From positions 1 through 34,651 of the forward strand of contig JADGCH010000024.1 in NCBI GenBank assembly GCA_015229115.1: a DNA stretch of 34,651 nt, read 5' to 3'. The stretch comes from Magnetococcales bacterium (GTDB taxonomy: Bacteria; Pseudomonadota; Magnetococcia; Magnetococcales; JADGCH01). A model generated the notes under the pieces. It saw only the letters and a program-made list of their open reading frames with translations. It did no database searches and was not told the DNA's origin. Positions 7,791-17,411 of this stretch are shown one piece after another; position 1 is the stretch's first letter; each line of letters begins with the position of its first letter. A program made the position numbers and the translations under genes.

Positions 7791-7803
7791 AGTAATGATT
7801 ACT
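7791..7803. promoter_or_regulatory. Second Fur/PerR-type palindrome before the regulator gene
   Basis: AGTAAT-G-ATTACT is a perfect 6-1-6 palindrome 15 bases before the regulator's ATG. It shares the AAT-G-ATT centre of the feo operator and resembles the PerR-box layout (arms around one base). Lying in the leader and downstream of plausible -35/-10 elements (around 7751-7780), it would suit autorepression. Confidence 0.55.
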
Positions 7804-7818
7804 TGTTAGGTTAAATCA

Positions 7819-8292
7819 ATGAACCCTAATCGTGATGATCTCGAACATCGTATAGAATGCCTCAAGGAACGGTTGCATCAATCTGGTCACAAGGCAACAC
7901 ACCAGAGGATTGAGGTCTTCAGGGAGGTATTGCGAACGGATGAGCATCCGGATGCCGAGATCATTTTTCTGGAAGTGAGGGAAAGGATCCCGACCATTTC
8001 ACGCAATACGGTCTATCAGACGCTTCAGTTTCTGGTCGACCAGGGATATATCGCACCATTTGGTCTGCATCATGACAGCCATCGTTATGACCGGAATACC
8101 TCACCGCACCACCATTTTGTGTGCGTCCGGTGTGGTAAGGTCAGGGACGTCGTCAACATGAACGTGGATCAGATCGACAGCCCGGCCTGTGCTGAACAAT
8201 GGGGTCGGATTGATTCGGTTCACATGGAAGTCAGGGGCGTTTGTCGTGAATGCCTCTCGGAAAAAGAAGCAACAGTGGGAGAAACCGGATGA
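7819..8292 (+). CDS. perR: Fur-family metalloregulator, PerR-like
   Basis: The 157-residue repressor has a winged-helix DNA-binding part ([18 protein letters not shown], about residues 60-77) and a C-terminal metal/dimer part. Two CxxC pairs (Cys102/Cys105 and Cys142/Cys145) form the structural zinc site. The regulatory site His43, Asp91, His97, His99, Asp110 keeps exactly the spacing of B. subtilis PerR His37, Asp85, His91, His93, Asp104. Asp at the last position is typical of PerR, while Fur usually has Glu. PerR with Fe2+ senses H2O2 by histidine oxidation. It heads an operon for rubredoxin, its reductase and rubrerythrin, which fits peroxide control; it also lies opposite feoAB, so iron control is possible. 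It overlaps the rubredoxin gene by ATGA. Confidence 0.85.
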   Translation: MNPNRDDLEHRIECLKERLHQSGHKATHQRIEVFREVLRTDEHPDAEIIFLEVRERIPTISRNTVYQTLQFLVDQGYIAPFGLHHDSHRYDRNTSPHHHFVCVRCGKVRDVVNMNVDQIDSPACAEQWGRIDSVHMEVRGVCRECLSEKEATVGETG

Positions 8293-8453
8293 AAAAATAT
8301 AGGTGTAACATCTGTGGTTATATCTACGATGAGGCGCAGGGGGCGCCCGATGAGGGTATTGCACCAGGCACCCGCTGGGCCGATGTACCGGATGACTGGT
8401 CCTGTCCCGATTGTGGTGTTTCCAAGGGTGATTTTGATAGGGAGGAGTGCTAA
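8289..8453 (+). CDS. Rubredoxin
   Basis: A 54-residue protein, the usual rubredoxin size, starts at the ATG in the ATGA overlap with the regulator. The two iron-ligating knuckles are [10 protein letters not shown] (about residues 6-15) and [11 protein letters not shown] (about residues 39-49), with the aromatic and Pro residues between them intact ([11 protein letters not shown]). It carries one electron on a Fe(Cys)4 centre. Here it most likely shuttles electrons from the downstream flavoprotein to rubrerythrin for peroxide reduction. Confidence 0.96.
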   Translation: MKKYRCNICGYIYDEAQGAPDEGIAPGTRWADVPDDWSCPDCGVSKGDFDREEC

Positions 8454-8462
8454 ATAGCAGCC

Positions 8463-9596
8463 ATGAATCCTATCTGTATTGTTGGTACCGGCTTGGCCGG
8501 TTATACCCTGGCCAAGGAACTGCGTCGCCAGAAGTATCCGGGATCTCTGGTTCTGATCACGGCTGATGAGGGACGTTATTACTCCAAACCACTGTTGTCG
8601 ACAGCCTTGGCGCAAAACAAGGACACGGCGGCACTGACGCTGGCCACGGCTGAGCAAATGTCATCCGAGTTGCAGGCGGAAATCAAAACCGGGTCACCTG
8701 TGACAGCGATTGATCCACAACAACATACGGTCACCCTCGGTGGCACAAACCTGACTTATGATAAACTGGTGTTGGCGATTGGGTCGGCCCCTATCCGGTT
8801 GCCTTTGACCGGAGACGGTGCACAGGATGTGCTATCGGTCAACAATCTTGACGATTATGGCCATTTTCGGCAACGGGTACAACAGGCGCGGCGCGTTGCC
8901 ATTATAGGTCCCGGTCTGATTGGTTGCGAGTTTGCCAACGACTTGCTGCAATCGGGACGCGAGGTCCTGATTATTGGACCGGATCGCTGGCCAATCAGCT
9001 CATTGTTGCCAGAGCAGGCTGGACGGGCCGTGCAGCAGGCTTTGGCCAGCCATGGAGCCATCTGGCATCTTGAAACCGTCAATGGTCCCATTGAAAAAAC
9101 GGGCACCGGTTACCGGACAGTGCTCAAAAATGGCGACACTGTCACGGCAGATCTCATCCTGTCGGCGGTGGGGGTGCGCCCCGTTACGGCCATGGCACAA
9201 CAGGCTGGTCTACAAGTCGAGCGCGGTATTGTCACCGATGGCTATTTAAGGACCAGCGCTGCCGATGTTTTCGCTTTGGGCGATTGCGCCGCAGTCAATG
9301 GCCGCCATCTACCCTTTATCGCTCCATTGATGGCTGGTGCCAAGGCACTGGCAGCAACCCTGTGCGGACAGGAAACGGCGGTCACCTATCCGGTCATGCC
9401 CATTGCCATCAAAACCACGTTATACCCCATCATCACCTTACCTCCCGCTACCGCAGAGGGTCATTGGGAGATGGAACAATCCGATTCAGGTGTCACAGGG
9501 CGTCATTTCAACGCGCAACACACCCTGGATGGTTTTGTACTGACCGGTCAGGCTACGACCAATAAATCAGCCTTCATCAAAGAATTCAATCAGTAA
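8463..9596 (+). CDS. Rubredoxin:NAD(P)H oxidoreductase-like FAD flavoprotein
   Basis: A 377-residue pyridine-nucleotide-disulfide-family enzyme without the redox disulfide. FAD binding is shown by CIVGTGLAGYTLAKELR at the N-terminus and DVFALGDCAAVNG near residue 270; NAD(P)H binding by VAIIGPGLIGCEFANDLL near residue 145. The motif YYSKPLLSTALA (near residue 40) is typical of rubredoxin reductases and related ferredoxin/nitrite-type reductases. It sits 9 bases after the rubredoxin gene and 12 before rubrerythrin, so its partner is very probably that rubredoxin. A good ribosome site (GGGAGGAG) lies rather far, about 14 bases upstream of the ATG, so coupling to rubredoxin translation is likely. 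Confidence 0.88.
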   Translation: MNPICIVGTGLAGYTLAKELRRQKYPGSLVLITADEGRYYSKPLLSTALAQNKDTAALTLATAEQMSSELQAEIKTGSPVTAIDPQQHTVTLGGTNLTYDKLVLAIGSAPIRLPLTGDGAQDVLSVNNLDDYGHFRQRVQQARRVAIIGPGLIGCEFANDLLQSGREVLIIGPDRWPISSLLPEQAGRAVQQALASHGAIWHLETVNGPIEKTGTGYRTVLKNGDTVTADLILSAVGVRPVTAMAQQAGLQVERGIVTDGYLRTSAADVFALGDCAAVNGRHLPFIAPLMAGAKALAATLCGQETAVTYPVMPIAIKTTLYPIITLPPATAEGHWEMEQSDSGVTGRHFNAQHTLDGFVLTGQATTNKSAFIKEFNQ

Positions 9597-9608
9597 GGAG
9601 TCACAGCC

Positions 9609-10109
9609 ATGAAAACGCAAGACAATCTCAAGGCCGCTTTTGCTGGTGAGAGCCAGGCCAACCGCAAATATCTGGCTTTCGCCAAAAAAGCCGAGCAGGA
9701 AGGTTACCCGGTCGTTGCCAACCTGTTTCGTGCTATTGCCGAGGCGGAGACCCTGCATGCTCACACTCACCTGCGCAACCTGAATGGTATCCATTCCACC
9801 CTGGAAAATCTGAAAGAAGCCATGGCTGGAGAAGATTACGAAGTGGCGGAAATGTATCCCGGTATGGTGGCCACCGCCGAAGCGGAAGGAGAGAAGCGGG
9901 CTGCCCAGGGCATGCGTCAGGCCATGGAAGTTGAGAAGATCCACAGCGATCTTTACAGGCAGGCCATCGCTGCTTTGGAGCAGGGCAAGGATCTGGACCA
10001 CGAACTGTTGCACATCTGCGGTGTGTGTGGTCATACCGTATGGGGTGAGGCACCGGATCAGTGCCCGGTTTGTGGAGCCAAACACAGCGCTTATCAGAAG
10101 ATAGCCTGA
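9609..10109 (+). CDS. rbr: Rubrerythrin (NADH peroxidase terminal component)
   Basis: The 166-residue protein follows AAGGAG by 9 bases. The N-terminal four-helix diiron domain (about residues 1-130) has E-x-x-x-R/Y-type ligands in FAGESQANRKYLAFAKKAEQ, the EAETLHAHTH motif, a central TAEAEGEKRA helix and MEVEKIHSDLY. The C-terminal rubredoxin-like domain shows CGVCGHTV (about residue 136) and CPVCGAKHSAYQ (about residue 152). Rubrerythrin reduces H2O2 to water in the cytosol of anaerobes with electrons from rubredoxin. It is the last gene of the PerR-rubredoxin-reductase operon and is followed by a terminator. Confidence 0.95.
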   Translation: MKTQDNLKAAFAGESQANRKYLAFAKKAEQEGYPVVANLFRAIAEAETLHAHTHLRNLNGIHSTLENLKEAMAGEDYEVAEMYPGMVATAEAEGEKRAAQGMRQAMEVEKIHSDLYRQAIAALEQGKDLDHELLHICGVCGHTVWGEAPDQCPVCGAKHSAYQKIA

Positions 10110-10124
10110 TCTCTTGGTATAGTG

Positions 10125-10165
10125 TGGAGGAGTACGGTAAGCCGTATTCCTCCAATATATTTTCT
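10125..10165 (+). terminator. Rho-independent terminator after rubrerythrin
   Basis: GGAGGAGTACGG at 10126-10137 pairs with CCGTATTCCTCC at 10142-10153 (one G-T pair, plus a T-A closing pair), with a four-base TAAG loop. An AT-rich run containing TTTT follows. It lies 15 bases after the rubrerythrin stop. The convergent aas gene ends at 10190 and may share the hairpin, but the T run favours plus-strand termination. Confidence 0.75.
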
Positions 10166-10189
10166 AATTATCTACAATACTGATTATAA

Positions 10190-12313
10190 TTATAAAACCA
10201 TCTGCAACAGCCGCTGATAATCGATTTTACCACTACCGGTCAGGGGCAGGTTCTCTACCCGGTGAATCTGCCTGGGAACCAGCAGATCACTCAGTCCCTG
10301 CTGTCGTGCTGCCAGCAGTAACGCCTGCCGTTCTGCTACGGCACAACTGCTGACCAGAACAATCTGCTCCCCCCGCACCGAATCGTGTTGCTGGATAGCA
10401 GCATGCTGGTCATCTGGCCACAGCTGGGCGGCCAACTGTTCCAGACTGGTCAGCGAAACCATCTCGCCACCAATCTTGGCAAAACGTTTGGCCCGTCCCA
10501 ACAACGTGATAAAACCAGCTTCATCGATCCGGACAATGTCACCGGTGTCGTACCAGCCAACGGCGCCATCATCGGGAGCAACCGGTGCGATCGGTACGCC
10601 AGGCTGCTGGGCTAGCAGATAGCCGCGCATGATGTTGGGACCGGCAATCAACAGTCGCCCCGCCTCCCCATTGAGACCAGGCACGATCAAGCCAGGTACA
10701 GGTTGCAAACGCGCCGTCATGCCGGGAACCATCCGTCCCACTGATCCGGACCGGCAGGCGGCCGGTGTATTGACCGCTACCACCGGACTGGCTTCCGTGG
10801 TGCCATAGCCCTCCAGAATGCGCAGACCGAAACGCTCCTGCCATAACCGCTGGGTTTCTGGTCGCAACGCCTCGGCCCCGGCGAACACATAGCGCAAGGT
10901 ATGAAAATCGCAGGGATCGGCCACCTTGCCATAACCGGCCAAAAAGGTGTTGGCACCGGCCAGGATGGTGGCCCGGATGGTGTAAGCTGTCGCGGCAATG
11001 GTGCGATATTCCAGCGGCGACGGGACCAGATGAAGACGCATGCCACAAAACAGCGGTGCCAGTGTTCCCAAGGTAAGGCCGAAGGCATGGAACATCGGTA
11101 GGGCATTGAGCAGACCATCATCGGCAGTCAGGTCAATGCGCAACGCAGCCTGGGTCAGATTGGCCAACAGGTTGGCGTGCGACAACACCACACCCTTCGG
11201 TTGTCCTTCTGATCCGGAGGTAAACAGGATGACAGCGGCATCGTCCACCTTGACCGGCCCCAGATAGCGATCGCGCAGACACAGATCCTCAAACAGCGCC
11301 TGTAGCACATGATACCAGCGTAACTGATGGCGCAGATCTTCCAGAAACAGCAGCTGTAACGTTGACTGTAACGGTTCGACCAGATGTTGCAGACGAGCCT
11401 TGGCGACAAATTGGCGCGCGGTGATCACGGTGCGAATAGCGGCCACTTGGCAACCATGCAGCAGGGCGTCGCTGCCGCTGGTAAAATTGAGCATAGCCAC
11501 AGTCCGACCCATGGCCTGCACGGCCAGCAAGGTCGTCAAAGCCGCCAGTGAAGTGGGCAATAACAGGCCGATCGGACCGCTGCTGTCAGTCACGCCAGAC
11601 TGGCGCTGCAACAACCCGACCAGAATCAACGCCCGTTGCTGCAACTGCGCCCGTGAAGCGACGGCTCCGGTGCTGTCGCTGATGCGACTGCTGTGGCCAC
11701 GCCTGCGCACCAGGGAGAGCTGTTGCCATAAGGGACGATACTGGCGCTGAGCCGCCGTCAAAGCGACGTGGCTAAGCAGATCAGCCAGCCACCCGGATAA
11801 TCGCGCCGGGTCATCATGATCCGGCAACGACGCTGCCGCAACCGGAGTCCCGACGGTCACCGTGGAGACGGGTCGCTGCTGCACATGGAGTGGAACAACA
11901 GTGGCCCGACTCTGCCGCGCTGCCTGAAGTGGCCAGATAGCCAGTTTCAGGAGGGCCTCGCTGGCCTCCTCGGCCATCCCCTGTGGAAAAACCAGCAACC
12001 AGCCACCGCTGTGCAGATGGGGCACAATCTTCTCGGCCATCACGGCATGGGGATTGAGAGGGTCGACTACAACAAAGGAAAAGGCCCTCAACAGAATGGC
12101 ACGTGCACTGGATGATGGCCCATCACCCGGATGAACCACAGCCATAACCCGATGCCCTGACAACCGATCGACCAGATAGAGCCAGTCGCGCTCACTACGA
12201 TGGTTGGCCACCAGGATGGCCGCTCCCGTGATACTCTGAAGCTGTTCTGCTCCTACCCATTGCGTCTGTCGCAACCAGTCACGCACCCACGGCCACCAAC
12301 CAGAACCCTTCAT
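10190..12313 (-). CDS. aas: Aas-type bifunctional acyltransferase / acyl-ACP synthetase
   Basis: The 707-residue protein fuses two enzymes. The first 200 residues form a PlsC-like acyltransferase with the catalytic HX4D box (NHRSERDW, near residue 38) and VFPQGMAEE later. From about residue 215 an ANL-superfamily adenylating domain follows: LFTSGSEGQPKGVVLSH (P-loop), GYGTTEASP, WYDTGD and the C-terminal LPLTGSGKIDYQRL Lys motif. Length and order match Aas, which reacylates 2-acyl-lysophospholipids at the inner membrane using fatty acids activated on acyl carrier protein. The C-terminal membrane-transporter partner LplT is not nearby. It starts 2 bases after the stop of the ferritin-like gene, so the two are co-transcribed. 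Confidence 0.85.
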   Translation of the reverse strand: MKGSGWWPWVRDWLRQTQWVGAEQLQSITGAAILVANHRSERDWLYLVDRLSGHRVMAVVHPGDGPSSSARAILLRAFSFVVVDPLNPHAVMAEKIVPHLHSGGWLLVFPQGMAEEASEALLKLAIWPLQAARQSRATVVPLHVQQRPVSTVTVGTPVAAASLPDHDDPARLSGWLADLLSHVALTAAQRQYRPLWQQLSLVRRRGHSSRISDSTGAVASRAQLQQRALILVGLLQRQSGVTDSSGPIGLLLPTSLAALTTLLAVQAMGRTVAMLNFTSGSDALLHGCQVAAIRTVITARQFVAKARLQHLVEPLQSTLQLLFLEDLRHQLRWYHVLQALFEDLCLRDRYLGPVKVDDAAVILFTSGSEGQPKGVVLSHANLLANLTQAALRIDLTADDGLLNALPMFHAFGLTLGTLAPLFCGMRLHLVPSPLEYRTIAATAYTIRATILAGANTFLAGYGKVADPCDFHTLRYVFAGAEALRPETQRLWQERFGLRILEGYGTTEASPVVAVNTPAACRSGSVGRMVPGMTARLQPVPGLIVPGLNGEAGRLLIAGPNIMRGYLLAQQPGVPIAPVAPDDGAVGWYDTGDIVRIDEAGFITLLGRAKRFAKIGGEMVSLTSLEQLAAQLWPDDQHAAIQQHDSVRGEQIVLVSSCAVAERQALLLAARQQGLSDLLVPRQIHRVENLPLTGSGKIDYQRLLQMVL

Positions 12314-12315
12314 GG

Positions 12316-12807
12316 CTACAGACCGGGACGATCTTCCGGATCCATCGATAAGGAATCAAGCAGCCTGGTCAGGGCCTGCTGGTGCAGCTCTTCCTGGCGA
12401 GCCAAATCGCGACAGTATGCTTTCAGTCCCTCATCAACCAGCATGTTATGGAGGGAAAGATAGCCTTCCTTGGCCTGATTCTCCATGTTGATAGCCATCT
12501 GCAACATATCGCGCAAGGTACCGGTACGAATTTTGGCTTCTTCATCAGCAGCCAGGGTCACCGTCACTTTGGATGCTTCTTCACGGACCCAGTTGGCTGC
12601 GTCAAAAACAGCGCTGAACGACGTTTGGCTGATTTTCTCCAGGATCTGACGGGTATGGTCCTCCTCTGTATCGACCATGCTGAGAAACAACATGCGCGCC
12701 TCATCGTTGTCGGTCAACTCGGAAGCAAGCTGATAAAAATAGGCTGCTTTGGCTTCACCGAGCAAAGCTGATTTGAACAGTTCGACACCATTGGTAAGAT
12801 CAACCAT
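12316..12807 (-). CDS. Ferritin-like diiron protein (rubrerythrin family, no rubredoxin domain)
   Basis: A 163-residue all-helical protein starting at the ATG at 12807, which follows AAGGAG by 9 bases; a longer in-frame reading to 12879 lacks such a site. Diiron-type motifs recur: LLGEAKAAYFYQLA, MVDTEEDHTRQIL, AINMENQAKEGYLSL and RQEELHQQALTRL, giving E-x-x-H and E-x-x-Y patterns in a four-helix bundle. Unlike the rubrerythrin at 9609 it has no CxxC domain, so it resembles YciF/ferritin-like or erythrin-type proteins that handle iron or oxidants. It leads a two-gene unit with aas; why these are paired is not clear. Confidence 0.78.
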   Translation of the reverse strand: MVDLTNGVELFKSALLGEAKAAYFYQLASELTDNDEARMLFLSMVDTEEDHTRQILEKISQTSFSAVFDAANWVREEASKVTVTLAADEEAKIRTGTLRDMLQMAINMENQAKEGYLSLHNMLVDEGLKAYCRDLARQEELHQQALTRLLDSLSMDPEDRPGL

Positions 12808-12913
12808 TGTGATAAACTCCTTTCCATCAATACCCCTAATATAACCCATTGCAATGTTAGCGCATTTGTATAGGATCATTCAATGGGCAAATCGATAAAA
12901 ATGGTCAAAGGAT

Positions 12914-14896
12914 TCAGTAGGTCTCCCTGAGAAACAGACCAATAGCCCGATCCACCTTGCCAATATGGTTGAACAGCCAGCTGGTGAGGAAATGAAGCAG
13001 ATCGATGGCTGCCTGGGATCGGCTACCAGAGTCGGTGCACAGGGGTAGTTGGCGGATACGCTCTTTGACCTGCTGTGCAAAGGCCTCGTGCTGGGCACGA
13101 TGAGCGGTGAGATCAGGATAATGGCAACGTTCCATCAGGGCCTCTTCATGGCTGAAATGACTCTGGACATAGTGTGTCAGCATGGCCAGTATCTCATCTA
13201 CCACCTGGTCTTCCCGATCGGCACGGATGGCATGATTGAGGCGGTTGACCCAGTGCACCAGCGTGCGGTGCTCCTGGTCGATGTTGGCCACGCCAATGTC
13301 ATAGATGTTGTTCCAGTTGGCCAGTGGAACACGGGTCATGCCAACATCTCCGGAGGGCCCGGAAGCTGCTGTGGTGGTGGCCTCAATCTGATCCAGCATG
13401 TGGATCAGGTGGGCTGAGTTGACATCGGCGTAAGCACGCTGGATTTCGATGATGTCAGGAAGAAGCGCACGCAGGTGACCCACCAGATCGGGATCGAAAT
13501 GGCTGTCGGAACAGCGCTCCACCTCAGCCATGGCCCGTTCGATGCTCCATGCCTTTTTGTAGGGACGCTCCGACGTCAGAGCATCAAACACATCGGCAAT
13601 GGCACAGATACGCCCAGCCAGTGGAATATCGTTGCCAGACAAACCATTGGGATAGCCAGTGCCATCCCATTTTTCGTGGTGGGTCATAGCGATGACATAA
13701 GCAGTGGCCAGCGGCTCCTCATCGTGTCCCAACAACATGTGGCCGCCAATCAGGGTATGGCTTTTCATGATCTCGAACTCCTGCCGTGACAACCGTCCCG
13801 GTTTGAGCAGCAGACGATCCGGAATGCCGATCTTGCCGACATCGTGCATCGGTGAGGCGTTAAGCAATACCTCGCACGCCCGCTCATCCAGGCCATGACT
13901 CTTACCCAGCAAGGCTGCATAGTGGCTCATGCGGATCACGTGCATGCCGGTCTCGTTGTCGCGATACTCTGCTGCCACACCAAGACGGCGGATGATCTCC
14001 AGACGAGTGGTACGCAGATCGCGATGCAGCTGCTGCAGCCGACTCTCCACCAAACGGTGCTCAATGATGCCGGCCAAGGTGTTGGCGACCAGTGTCAGCA
14101 TGTTCTCTTCCTCTGGATGGGGACAATGGCCCTCCTCCACATAGAGGTTCAACACACCGAGCAGACGGCCCTGCAGAGTAATTGGCACACAGTAGTGACC
14201 ATGGGGCTGCATCGATTCCGGATGTAACGCATGGCGCTCATCCACCTGCCGAACCAGAGTCATCTGCCGCGTCACAGCCGTTTGGCCGCAGAGGCACTGA
14301 CCGAAAGCAACCTGGTGGCACAGCTGCTGGTGCTGATCGGAAAAACCTCGCTGCGCCACCAATTGCAAGGTTTGATTGGCTTCATCGACGAGAAAGATGG
14401 CACCCTTGGACTGGCGTGACAGCCAAGGTAATGAGTGCAGGATATCGAGTGACACCTCCAGTTGCTGCTCCAGTGTCAGCGGTTCCAGCGAAGTTTCCAG
14501 CAAGGCACTGATGAGAATGCGGGTATGATAGGCATGTTCAATGTCCAGTACTGCCTTCTTGCGGGCGGTGATGTCGCGCAGGACGGCGGCAACATGGCGG
14601 CGACCCTGCTCGATCCAGGAGGAGAGAGAAACTTCGACCGGAAACCGGTCACCCTTGCGATGAATCCCTTCCAGCTCAATAGCACCGCTGCTGCCATCAT
14701 GCCAACAGCAGGCAGGCATGACATGCTGCACCGACCGCCCCAGCATCTCATCGGCTGTATAGCCAAAGCAGGCTTGCGCCCCCTGGTTCCAGGACAGGAT
14801 GACACCGTCCTGATCCATGCTGATGACTGCATCATGCAGGGACTGAACCAGAGCGCGATAATAGTCCTCGTTGACTGGCACTGTACTGGCTGGCAT
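12914..14896 (-). CDS. PAS-GAF-HD-GYP-hemerythrin c-di-GMP phosphodiesterase
   Basis: The 660-residue cytosolic protein carries a PAS domain (about 10-112), a GAF domain (about 140-285), HD-GYP (about 295-480) and bacteriohemerythrin (about 530-655). The HD-GYP catalytic residues are complete: [27 protein letters not shown], and [19 protein letters not shown] enzymes hydrolyse c-di-GMP, usually to GMP. The hemerythrin ligands are all present: DQEH, HFSHEE, HRAQH and HIGKVD, so a diiron O2- or NO-binding site is likely. The GAF has a conserved CLCG plus PHGHYC pattern. It is a shorter paralogue of the upstream REC-bearing gene (gap of 4 bases) and lacks that receiver. It is the last gene of the leftward operon. 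Confidence 0.9.
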   Translation of the reverse strand: MPASTVPVNEDYYRALVQSLHDAVISMDQDGVILSWNQGAQACFGYTADEMLGRSVQHVMPACCWHDGSSGAIELEGIHRKGDRFPVEVSLSSWIEQGRRHVAAVLRDITARKKAVLDIEHAYHTRILISALLETSLEPLTLEQQLEVSLDILHSLPWLSRQSKGAIFLVDEANQTLQLVAQRGFSDQHQQLCHQVAFGQCLCGQTAVTRQMTLVRQVDERHALHPESMQPHGHYCVPITLQGRLLGVLNLYVEEGHCPHPEEENMLTLVANTLAGIIEHRLVESRLQQLHRDLRTTRLEIIRRLGVAAEYRDNETGMHVIRMSHYAALLGKSHGLDERACEVLLNASPMHDVGKIGIPDRLLLKPGRLSRQEFEIMKSHTLIGGHMLLGHDEEPLATAYVIAMTHHEKWDGTGYPNGLSGNDIPLAGRICAIADVFDALTSERPYKKAWSIERAMAEVERCSDSHFDPDLVGHLRALLPDIIEIQRAYADVNSAHLIHMLDQIEATTTAASGPSGDVGMTRVPLANWNNIYDIGVANIDQEHRTLVHWVNRLNHAIRADREDQVVDEILAMLTHYVQSHFSHEEALMERCHYPDLTAHRAQHEAFAQQVKERIRQLPLCTDSGSRSQAAIDLLHFLTSWLFNHIGKVDRAIGLFLRETY

Positions 14897-14900
14897 GGGA

Positions 14901-17411
14901 CTATCCTTTCAAAAACAGTGCAATGGCACGATCAGACTTGCTAATGTGGTTAAACAGCCAGCCCATGAGAAAATGGAGCAGCTCTAGTGCAATGCGTGAC
15001 CGGTGCGATGATGGTACATCCCCCAGCAATTGTTCGATGTAGCCATCCACTTGTTGGGTAAAGAGTACATGTTGAGCTCGATGGGTGTCCAAATCAGGGT
15101 AGCGACACCGTTCCATCAAAACCTCTTCATGGTTGAAATGAACCTCGATGTAACGCTTGAGAACCACAAGGATTTCATCGGTCATGAGAGCGTGCTGATC
15201 GGAACGAATGGCATGGTTCAAACGGTTGATCCAGTGTACCAGCACACGATGCTCCTGGTCGATGGTGGCCACGCCAATATCGTAGGCATTGTTCCAGTTG
15301 GCCAACGGCACCTGATCCATGGACAGAACAGCCAGCCCATTGGCATCAGCCGTATCGAGGCGGTCCATCACATCGACGATATGAGACAAAGCAACATCGG
15401 AATGGTTTTTCCTGATCTCCAGGACACCGGGCAGAATGGCACGCCAGCAGCGTACCAGCTCTGGATCGAAATGACTGCCGGCACAACGTTCGATTTCAGC
15501 CATGGCCTGTTCAACACTCCAGGCTTTTTTGTAGGGACGTTCCGAGGTCAGGGCATCGAACACGTCCGCTACGGCGCAGATACGTCCCTCCAACGGGATA
15601 CTGTCCCCAGACAAACCATTGGGATAACCACTACCATCCCATTTTTCATGATGGGTTAAAGCGATCAGATAGGCAGTACGTAACGGTTCGTCGTCATGTC
15701 CAAACAGCATGTGACTGCCGATCAGGGTGTGGCTTTTCATGATCTCGAATTCCTGCCGTGACAGACGCCCCGGCTTGAGCAGCAAACGATCCGGAATGCC
15801 AATCTTGCCAACATCGTGCATGGGAGACGCATTCAGCAGGATTTCGCACTGCTGCTCATCCAGACCGACCTGTCGACCCAGCAAAGCGGCATACTGGCTC
15901 ATGCGGATGATGTGCATGCCGGTTTCATTATCACGATATTCGGCCGCCATGCCCAGACGATGAATAATCTCGAGACGGGTCTTACGCAGGTCGTCATGCG
16001 TCTGCTGCAACCGCCCTTCCACCATGCGTCGTTCGATGATGCCAGCCAGGGTGTTGGCAGCCAGCGTCAGCACCATCTCCTCTTCCTGGTTGGCCACATG
16101 GTTGGGCTCGACGTAAAGATTCACCACACCCAGCAAGCGCTGCTGCAACGACACCGGAACACAATAATGACCATGAGGACGCATGCCGTCCGGCCGCTTG
16201 GTATGGCGCTGGTCGACCTGCTTGGTAAACAGAATGCGACCGGTGGCGGCTGCTTGACCACACAGACATTCGCCAAAGTGGATCGTCTGACACAGGGTAG
16301 CGTGTTGTGCTGAAAAGCCACGCTGTGCCGCCATGTGTAAGGTTTTACCCGGATGCTCTACCAGAAAGATGGCCCCCATCGACTGCCCGGATAGCCACGG
16401 CAGGGAATGAAGAATATCGAGTGAAACCTCCAGCTGCCGCTGGAGCGTTAACGGCTCCAGAGCGGTTTCCAGCAAGGCGCTGATCAGGATGCGGGCATGA
16501 TAGGCCCGTTCTATCTCCAGCATCGCCTGCCTGCGTTCGGCAATATCGCGGATGATGGCGGAAAAATAGCGCTGTCCCTGAGCTGTCCATGATGACAGTG
16601 ACACCTCGATTGGAAACAGGTGCCCGTCACGATGGACTCCTTCCAGCTCCACAACACGTCCAAACAGGCGCGGTTGACCGGTACGTATCAGGCGCTGCAG
16701 CGCCTGTTCGTGACGCTCGCGATAAGGATCCGGGATAATGCACAGCACCGGACGTCCCATCATCTCGCTGGCCTGATAACCAAAGCAGCTCTGTGCGCCA
16801 TGATTCCAGAATACCACCAAGCCCGTCTGGTCGACGGTGATGATGGCATCGGAGGTGGATTGCACCAGCGAGTGATAGCGTTCTTCACTGGCAGACAGGG
16901 CCTGCGTGCGCGCTTCCAGCAGACGCAGATCGCGGTAACCACGCAGCGCTGTTGTCACCGTTGACAACAGTTTGGTCGCGGTCAGCTCGGTTTTTTCCTT
17001 ATAATCGTTGATATCATACCGGGCAATCACCTCTTTTTCCGGTGCCTGCCCCGGCTGACCCGTACGCAAAATGATGCGCACAAAATGGTTATTGAGCTTG
17101 GTACGGATCAGATGGACCAGTTCCAGTCCAGCATGCTCGGTCTCCATGACCACATCCAGCAGCATCACGGCGATATCGTTCGGTTGCCGCAGCAACTGTT
17201 CAGCCTCGGCGGCCGAAAAGGCACTGATGCAGTGCAGCCTCCGCCCATCGAGTGCCAATCGTTTCAGCACGGCACGGGTGATATGATGAATATCGGTATC
17301 ATCATCGACAATCAGCAGCTGCCAAGGCAACTGCTCCCGATCACCCACCTCCGGAGTCTGTTCTGCCGTCTGCTCTGCCGCAAACTGTACCCGATGATCA
17401 GAATCAACCAT
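14901..17411 (-). CDS. REC-PAS-GAF-HD-GYP-hemerythrin response regulator
   Basis: The 836-residue protein starts with a receiver (about 30-160) of the DUF3369-associated type: IVDDDTD acidic pocket, [12 protein letters not shown] phospho-acceptor Asp, [11 protein letters not shown] and DYKEKTEL Lys. PAS (about 175-290), GAF (about 320-465), HD-GYP (about 475-660) and hemerythrin (about 705-830) follow. The HD-GYP residues ([28 protein letters not shown]) and the hemerythrin ligands (DQEH, HFNHEE, HRAQH, HISKSD) are intact. The predicted output is c-di-GMP hydrolysis tuned by phosphorylation and by a diiron gas sensor. Its ATG shares one base with the stop of the kinase-like gene (TAATG), making that protein its likely cognate partner. 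Confidence 0.92.
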   Translation of the reverse strand: MVDSDHRVQFAAEQTAEQTPEVGDREQLPWQLLIVDDDTDIHHITRAVLKRLALDGRRLHCISAFSAAEAEQLLRQPNDIAVMLLDVVMETEHAGLELVHLIRTKLNNHFVRIILRTGQPGQAPEKEVIARYDINDYKEKTELTATKLLSTVTTALRGYRDLRLLEARTQALSASEERYHSLVQSTSDAIITVDQTGLVVFWNHGAQSCFGYQASEMMGRPVLCIIPDPYRERHEQALQRLIRTGQPRLFGRVVELEGVHRDGHLFPIEVSLSSWTAQGQRYFSAIIRDIAERRQAMLEIERAYHARILISALLETALEPLTLQRQLEVSLDILHSLPWLSGQSMGAIFLVEHPGKTLHMAAQRGFSAQHATLCQTIHFGECLCGQAAATGRILFTKQVDQRHTKRPDGMRPHGHYCVPVSLQQRLLGVVNLYVEPNHVANQEEEMVLTLAANTLAGIIERRMVEGRLQQTHDDLRKTRLEIIHRLGMAAEYRDNETGMHIIRMSQYAALLGRQVGLDEQQCEILLNASPMHDVGKIGIPDRLLLKPGRLSRQEFEIMKSHTLIGSHMLFGHDDEPLRTAYLIALTHHEKWDGSGYPNGLSGDSIPLEGRICAVADVFDALTSERPYKKAWSVEQAMAEIERCAGSHFDPELVRCWRAILPGVLEIRKNHSDVALSHIVDVMDRLDTADANGLAVLSMDQVPLANWNNAYDIGVATIDQEHRVLVHWINRLNHAIRSDQHALMTDEILVVLKRYIEVHFNHEEVLMERCRYPDLDTHRAQHVLFTQQVDGYIEQLLGDVPSSHRSRIALELLHFLMGWLFNHISKSDRAIALFLKG

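Noticed and set aside
12808-12913. Possible promoter (TTGAAT-18-TAACAT on the minus strand) before the ferritin-like gene
   Set aside because: Both hexamers match consensus at only about four of six positions; not stronger than chance in AT-rich sequence.
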